Below are positions 59,755 to 64,000 of a DNA stretch of 64,000 nucleotides, piece by piece. The stretch lies in contig JANQLU010000052.1 of assembly GCA_028280445.1 (NCBI GenBank), positions 62,001-126,000 of the forward strand, written 5' to 3'. The notes under the pieces were generated by a model. The model was not told where the DNA came from, did no database searches, and saw nothing but the letters and a program-made list of their open reading frames with translations. Every line of letters begins with the position of its first letter. Position 1 is the stretch's first letter. The stretch comes from Pirellulaceae bacterium (GTDB taxonomy: Bacteria > Planctomycetota > Planctomycetia > Pirellulales > Pirellulaceae). Both the position numbers and the translations under genes were made by a program.

Positions 59755-60950
59755 ACAACACCCCTTCTGCCAACGAGTGTCCCTGTTGTGCGGCGGATAC
59801 CATCGAATCGATCTACAAGATTGAAAGTATTCCGGCGCAAAGTTGCCTGTTGATGGATTCAGCGCAGCAAGCACGCGACTACCCTACCGGCAACTTGGAG
59901 TGGGTCTTCTGTGATACGTGCGGATTTTTGTTCAACGCCGCTTGGAATGACGGTCTACTGGCCTACGATGCTACTTACGAAGAGACTCAACATTTCTCTG
60001 AAACTTTTCACCAGTTTGCCGTCGAACTCGCGCAGACCTGGCTCGACCGATACGAATTGCAGGGAAAACAAGTCGTCGAAATCGGCTGTGGCAAAGCTGA
60101 GTTTCTGACGTTGATGTGCGAACTGGGAGGTAATCGCGGAATCGGTATTGATCCAACGGTCGATCCAGAACGATTACCTGAGCGTTTCAAACAACTGGTC
60201 ACACTGATACCCGAGTATTTTTCCAGAGAACATTTGAAGTTTATCGACGAAGTCGTCTGTTGTCGGCACACACTCGAACACATTGGACGGCCTGGGAAAT
60301 TGTTGGATGAATTGCGGTTGGCGCTCGACGACAAACCGAATGCGCTGCTGCTGTTTGAATTGCCGGATACGCGCAGGATCCTGGATGAAACGGCTTTCTG
60401 GGACATTTACTACGAACACTGTTCCTACTTCACCGCTGGCTCATTGGCCAGGCTGTTTCGTCGTTTTGGATTCGAGCCTGTCGATTTGGAACGTGTTTAT
60501 CGCGATCAATACATCGTTCTTGCCGCGCAAAAAGCGATCGCAAAAACGACTGGCGGGAAAATTCACTTGCTCGAAAAAGATTTGAGTGAAACTCGCGACA
60601 TGGTTGGACAGTTCAAATCCAAGGTACGTCAAGGCATGGACATTTGGCGCAGTGAAATTGAACGCCGCTACAAGCAGGGTCAACGTGTCGTCTTGTGGGG
60701 AGCAGGCTCCAAAGCGGTTTCATTTTGTACCAGTTTGGGACTCCAGCAGGAAGTTGATTACGCAATCGACATCAACCCTTTCAAGCAAGGTAAATTTTTG
60801 CCAGGTTCGGCACATCGGGTGTTAGGCCCTGAGCATGTAAAAATTGACAGGCCGGATTGTGTTGTTGTGATGAATCCAATTTACGAGCGAGAGATCGTGA
60901 ACCAATTGCACAAAATGGGAGTTACGCCGGAAATTCTTTTGCTGCAATGA
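59751..60950 (+). CDS. Zinc-finger SAM-dependent methyltransferase, second copy
   Basis: 399 residues, ATGA overlap with the previous gene. Zinc site CPCCA (about 10-14) and CDTCG (about 54-58). SAM motif VVEIGCGKAEFLTLM, block DIYYEHCSYFT and C-terminal VVLWGAGSKAVSFC. It shares layout with the first copy, but the catalytic block is changed (YYEH for YHEH) and the SAM loop is GCGKAEF rather than ASNDGYL. So the two probably act on different atoms or sugars. It closes the operon; an R4 element follows. Confidence 0.92.
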   Translation: MNNTPSANECPCCAADTIESIYKIESIPAQSCLLMDSAQQARDYPTGNLEWVFCDTCGFLFNAAWNDGLLAYDATYEETQHFSETFHQFAVELAQTWLDRYELQGKQVVEIGCGKAEFLTLMCELGGNRGIGIDPTVDPERLPERFKQLVTLIPEYFSREHLKFIDEVVCCRHTLEHIGRPGKLLDELRLALDDKPNALLLFELPDTRRILDETAFWDIYYEHCSYFTAGSLARLFRRFGFEPVDLERVYRDQYIVLAAQKAIAKTTGGKIHLLEKDLSETRDMVGQFKSKVRQGMDIWRSEIERRYKQGQRVVLWGAGSKAVSFCTSLGLQQEVDYAIDINPFKQGKFLPGSAHRVLGPEHVKIDRPDCVVVMNPIYEREIVNQLHKMGVTPEILLLQ

Positions 60951-60969
60951 TTTGTTACTGTGGCGATTT

Positions 60970-61099
60970 GGGTGCCACTGGCTCTGCCAGTGAAAGGAGG
61001 CTTGTTTTGTAGAAAGTTCAGTCGAACGGCTGCAAAACAATTCAAACGTTTTAAACCACAGGTTGGAGTCACAATGCACTGGCAGAGCCAGTGGCACCC
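60970..61099. mobile_element. Short R4 element, about 130 bases
   Basis: GGTGCCACTGGCTCTGCCAG and CTGGCAGAGCCAGTGGCACC are perfect inverse arms. The interior differs from the other copies and has no ORF, so it is a bipartite REP pair. Confidence 0.82.
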
Positions 61100-61194
61100 G
61101 ACAAAACACAATCGTTCGCTGACGTTTCGCGCTTGTGATTGGAACTGCAACACTCAATCACACACGACTCAAAATTGAAATGAATCGAATCGTA

Positions 61195-62487
61195 TCATCG
61201 TTCCTTAAACAGTTCTTTGATTGAAACGGTGACAAACCGCGGCCGGTAAATCGATGCGTCACGGAGCATCTCCCAGAAATCCTGTGAGTTGACAACGTAG
61301 CTGACGACCAATTTCCCACGCGGTGAAAGTTCCAGATGCGCTTTTGCGGCATAAGTAAAATAGTTTTTGCTTTTGCGAACATCAGGTACGTCGTACAGCA
61401 CAATTCGTTTGGACCATGGACCCGCAGGTGAATCGGCGGTTCGCGCGTAGATTTTGGTGCCCAGCATCGGGTCACTTTGAATTAAAACGAATTTTCGTTT
61501 GCCATCGACAGCAACCACGTGAACTGAAAACTCGGCGGCCATCTGATTGGCAATCGGCTTGGCCTCACTCGCTGATTTTGACCAACGGTTCTCACCCGCA
61601 AAAAATCGCCATGATTTGAAGTCTTCGATCCGGCTGGCCGGAACACGTGCCACTAACAATTGTCGATTGAATTTTGTTTTTTGTCGGGCGCCAAAGATGT
61701 AAACAGTTTTGTTGCCAGAACGATCACTCGCAGGTTCAACCAGGCACGACATGCCCCAAGTTGTTTCGTAGACTTCTTTGCGACTTTCTTTGCGAGCTAA
61801 TTCGACTTGATCGATGTCAACAGTAAACGGCAAATCAAGTTGTCGAGGTTTCCACTGGTTAACAGGTTTTTCTGGATGATCGACGACGACCATTGCACCG
61901 CCGATGTTTTTGAATGACCACACGCCACGGTCTTGTGCCGTACGACCAACGTGAAACATAAACGTAATCAGCTTTTTTTGTTTCTTGTCTTTCGTAGCCG
62001 TTTCGATGAGACAACCACCTCCAGCCGGCCAGTACCAGCCGTGTGGATATTTTTTGTTGGTAATCGGAACGGTCGGTTTGACTTTTTGTGGATCGGGAAC
62101 CACCCAGGCTGTCGGTTTCCCGGCAGCGTCTTTGGCGCCCCAGGCAAATTGAAATTGATCGGCTGCTGGTCTTCGATCGTCGTTGATTTTTTGAATGGCG
62201 ATCGCGTTGTTGATCATGTGAGTACCGGCCGCGTGTTTTCCTTCTTTGACCGTGCCGATCAACGAATCGCCAAACAACCAAACCGTTCTGCCATCTCCCA
62301 AGTCGATCGTTCCAGCACCATCGCCACCGGTCCACCCTGTTTTGAATTTTTCAAATGTTTTGTTCCAGGCGGCATCGATTTTGGCAAGCTGCGATTTAAT
62401 ATCCGTTTGTGCCCCGGTTTCGCCGCACGAGATACAAACAGTTGCAGCCAAAGTTAAAACGACAATTGGGTTTTTGTATTGGAACAT
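61195..62487 (-). CDS. Secreted DUF5005/DUF4185-like beta-propeller protein
   Basis: 430 residues. Signal peptide VVLTLAATVCISCGETGAQ; a lipobox at CISC is possible. The domain has GWTGGDGAGTIDLGDGRTVW, LFGDSLIGTV, WYWPAGGGCLIE, ETTWGMSCLVEP, TVYIFGARQ and IYARTADSPAGPWSKRIVLY. These blocks match secreted DUF5005/DUF4185 proteins, whose propeller is related to five-bladed glycoside hydrolases (GH43/GH117 type). Polysaccharide binding or cleavage is inference. It stands alone between an R4 element and an R1/R5/R2 block. Confidence 0.85.
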   Translation of the reverse strand: MFQYKNPIVVLTLAATVCISCGETGAQTDIKSQLAKIDAAWNKTFEKFKTGWTGGDGAGTIDLGDGRTVWLFGDSLIGTVKEGKHAAGTHMINNAIAIQKINDDRRPAADQFQFAWGAKDAAGKPTAWVVPDPQKVKPTVPITNKKYPHGWYWPAGGGCLIETATKDKKQKKLITFMFHVGRTAQDRGVWSFKNIGGAMVVVDHPEKPVNQWKPRQLDLPFTVDIDQVELARKESRKEVYETTWGMSCLVEPASDRSGNKTVYIFGARQKTKFNRQLLVARVPASRIEDFKSWRFFAGENRWSKSASEAKPIANQMAAEFSVHVVAVDGKRKFVLIQSDPMLGTKIYARTADSPAGPWSKRIVLYDVPDVRKSKNYFTYAAKAHLELSPRGKLVVSYVVNSQDFWEMLRDASIYRPRFVTVSIKELFKER

Positions 62488-62494
62488 TGGAATC

Positions 62495-62551
62495 AGTAGG
62501 GCCGGTTCCCACCGGCCAATGGATAAAAAAACGGTCGGTGGGAACGACCCA
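62495..62551. repeat. R1 palindromic repeat
   Basis: AGTAGGGCCGGTTCCCACCG and CGGTCGGTGGGAACGACCC form arms around TGGATAAAAAAA. It overlaps the promoter region of the minus-strand gene ending at 62487. Confidence 0.8.
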
Positions 62552-62614
62552 ACAAATTTTCAGAGGTTTATAAAATTTCCGTATAATCAAAAACGGTTTT
62601 GGTACTCCAATCTT

Positions 62615-62693
62615 AACCCGAAGCGTGAGCGAGGGACCACAACCACGCTGATGTACGGTGAAAACGTGGTCCCTCACTGACGTTTCGGGTTGA
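62615..62693. repeat. R5 palindromic repeat
   Basis: AACCCGAAGCGTGAGCGAGG and TGGTCCCTCACTGACGTTTC plus GGGTT, with a clear AACCCGAAG / TTTCGGGTT outer stem. Confidence 0.8.
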
Positions 62694-62718
62694 GATTCTT
62701 GTTTGATGCAAAATCCTT

Positions 62719-62787
62719 GTGAGCGGCAAGGCGCTAGCCGCCGGTTCGGTAGTGTTTCGTACCGGCGGCTGGCCCCTTGCCGCTCAC
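62719..62787. repeat. R2 palindromic repeat
   Basis: TGTGAGCGGCAAGGCGCTAG with CCGCCGGTTCGG, and GTACCGGCGGCTGGCCCCTT plus GCCGCTCAC. A nearly full copy, placed between an R5 element and a second R5 trace (CACTCACGTTTCGCACTTGA). Confidence 0.85.
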
Positions 62788-62867
62788 CTCACTCACGTTT
62801 CGCACTTGAGATTACGACACCAATTTTACCAAATCAACGGTCACCTGAGCATTACGAAAGCGTTAAC

Positions 62868-63332
62868 ATGTTTGATTCGTACAACAAACGCCACAAGAAA
62901 AAGCACTCCGCGGATGATGCTGGTCAAGGAATGGACATGACACCGATGGTGGATGTCACATTTTTGTTGCTTATTTTTTTCATGGTGACCGCTTCGTTTG
63001 TAACCATTCGCAGCATTGAAACACCCGCTTCACTGACCGATGAAGTGTCAACGCGTGACCAGCTCAAAGATGAAACTGAATTCATCGAATGTTCCATCGA
63101 TCGTTTTGACACCTATCACATTACCAGCCATGGCGTCGAGCGGCAGGAGGCGGCCAGCGATTTGGAAATGCAGCAACTGTTGCGACAAATGATCGCGGAT
63201 CACGCGCCCAAGCGTTTGATTATTAAAGCGCATGAAAATTCGTCGTTGAAAAAATCAGTTGCCGTTTACTCGGCAGGACGTGTTCTAGGGGTTCAGGAAA
63301 TCCAGCAACAAACGACGCATCTGGATTTTTAG
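62868..63332 (+). CDS. ExbD/TolR-like biopolymer transport protein
   Basis: 154 residues from the ATG at 62868; the frame from 62703 begins inside the R2 repeat. Residues 1-22 are basic and cytoplasmic (NKRHKKKHSADDAGQG). MDMTPMVDVTFLLLIFFMVT is the ExbD/TolR membrane helix with the proton-path Asp in MVDV. The periplasmic domain has APKRLIIKAHENSSLKKSVA. ExbD works with ExbB (and TonB) to use the proton motive force. ExbB is not beside it, so the partner must lie elsewhere. The domain lacks the usual I..D.....Y..V motif near the end. Confidence 0.9.
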   Translation: MFDSYNKRHKKKHSADDAGQGMDMTPMVDVTFLLLIFFMVTASFVTIRSIETPASLTDEVSTRDQLKDETEFIECSIDRFDTYHITSHGVERQEAASDLEMQQLLRQMIADHAPKRLIIKAHENSSLKKSVAVYSAGRVLGVQEIQQQTTHLDF

Positions 63333-63360
63333 CGAACACGTTTGTGGTTGATCATTTAAG

Positions 63361-63467
63361 TAGGGCCGGTTCCCACCGACCGGTTTGTCTCGCTCGCGCG
63401 TCGTGCTTGTAAGATTCAACGAATGGAATTTAGGTTTGCCAGATTGGCCGGTGGGAACCGGCCCTAC
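63361..63467. repeat. R1 arms separated by other repeat sequence
   Basis: TAGGGCCGGTTCCCACCG (63361 on) and GGCCGGTGGGAACCGGCCCT (63446 on) are R1 arms about 65 bases apart. Between them is an R6-like fragment (CGCTCGCGCGTCGTGCTTGT). It looks like an insertion in R1. Confidence 0.7.
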
Positions 63468-63501
63468 GGCATTTCGCACTTGCGGTTTTTCGTGCCTCAA
63501 C

Positions 63502-63531
63502 AAAAAAACGACGCCGCAAAATGCGACGCCG
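63502..63531 (-). terminator. Rho-independent terminator (minus strand)
   Basis: On the minus strand GCGTCGCA and TGCGGCGT pair, with wobble pairs, and are followed by TCG and seven T residues. It lies 40 bases after the stop codon of the serine hydrolase gene at 63570. Confidence 0.7.
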
Positions 63532-63569
63532 TTCTGTTTGTCCTCCCTCATGAAAAAGGAAGAAGCCCT

Positions 63570-64000
63570 CTAGCGGAGTGCTTTGTCAAAAGCGTCCTTC
63601 AATGAGTTGGTCAATTGATTACTGGATTCAGCGCCCGTTTTATTGTTTGCTGAATTGATTTGAACCATGATCTGAACGTTGTTGGAAAAGATCATTTGCG
63701 ATGCGCGTCCGCCGCGTCCGTGACCATAAGCGTCATTGGATTCGCTGCCCAACGCACCATTGTGGTTGAAGTAGGTTCCCAGCTTTCCGGTGACACCGCG
63801 AAAACCGATTCGACCATCCTTCATCTGTTTCACAACGCTTTTCGGAACAATCTTGCCGTTATCAAATGCCGCCAGCACTTGGGTGTACTGGTGTGCCGAC
63901 AATACAAAACTGCCCGCACCGCACTCATAAAACTGATTGCTCTGTTGCTGATGACCTTTAGCACTCTGCTTTTTGTAGTTGTATAGAAACGCATGATTTT
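63570..64000 (-). CDS. Class C beta-lactamase-family serine hydrolase, C-terminal part
   Basis: The frame is open to the right edge, so only the last 143 residues are seen; a start inside the window is unlikely. Visible blocks are YECGAGSFVLSAHQYTQVLA, NGKIVPKSVVKQMKDGRIGF, KLGTYFNHNGALG and GGRASQMIFSNNVQIMVQIN. The GAGSFVLSAHDYxxFLxAxxNG pattern and the HNGxxxG turn (the KTG-equivalent HNG/HxG box) are typical of beta-lactamase-family (PF00144) esterases and peptidases. The catalytic SxxK and YxN lie outside the window. Function (esterase, peptidase or transpeptidase-like) cannot be told. Confidence 0.88.
   Translation of the reverse strand, partial: NHAFLYNYKKQSAKGHQQQSNQFYECGAGSFVLSAHQYTQVLAAFDNGKIVPKSVVKQMKDGRIGFRGVTGKLGTYFNHNGALGSESNDAYGHGRGGRASQMIFSNNVQIMVQINSANNKTGAESSNQLTNSLKDAFDKALR

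Overview
The window reads as a chromosomal segment of a planctomycete, most likely a member of the Pirellulales. This is inferred from gene content: a one-gene sulfatase, PEP-CTERM proteins, two tandem TIGR03000-type domains (a planctomycete-specific domain), an FHA protein, a small Ser/Thr kinase, HTTM and TAXI proteins, many secreted HEAT/LRR/TPR proteins, and moderate GC. Genes lie on both strands, mostly singly or in short operons, and nearly every longer spacer carries a palindromic interspersed repeat. I group these as R1 (GGCCGGTTCCCACCGGCC type), R2 (GAGCGGCAAGGCGCTAGCC type), R3 (GACAGGATCAACAGGATG type), R4 (GTGCCACTGGC..GCCAGTG type), R5 (AAGCGTGAGTGAGGGACC type) and R6 (GAGCACGAAGCGCCAGCGAG type).

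1-13.5 kb: a cut ankyrin protein, a Spy/CpxP-like helical protein, an FHA protein, tRNA-Arg, a protoglobin, an arylsulfatase, MscS, a probable ArsC-like selenoprotein with an in-frame TGA, a PEP-CTERM protein, holA, a large lipoprotein and an O-antigen-ligase-like protein. 13.5-24.8 kb: the best-conserved housekeeping block, with a CPBP protease, an exported L-isoaspartyl methyltransferase, a Gly/Ser/Tyr-rich TIGR03000 protein, a coupled HTTM pair, asd, truA, a protein kinase, accA, an SRAP (YedK-type) protein and a YCII protein. 25-29.3 kb: a minus-strand cluster with an orphan TAXI binding protein, an M50-like membrane protease and a pseudopilin.

29.5-55.4 kb: mostly secreted or lipoprotein genes of unknown function (LRR, HEAT, WD40-like, RTX, CAP, a CXXCH lipoprotein, a second Spy-like paralogue, TPR), with a RadC JAB domain protein and a REP-associated tyrosine transposase (RAYT). 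From about 40 to 51 kb small orphan genes alternate with R3 and R4 elements. The RAYT gene lies between the same two ends that bound the miniature R4 elements, so it is the obvious candidate for their mobiliser.

55.4-61 kb: a compact plus-strand surface-sugar operon (membrane GT2, sugar-1-phosphate nucleotidyltransferase, epimerase, two C-methyltransferase-like enzymes) with overlapping start and stop codons. 61-64 kb: a DUF5005/DUF4185-like secreted protein, an ExbD-like protein and the C-terminal part of a class C beta-lactamase-family serine hydrolase cut by the window edge.

The most notable items are the UxxC ArsC-like selenoprotein with a SECIS-like hairpin (7379-7729) and the RAYT/R4 system (47701-48607 plus dispersed copies).
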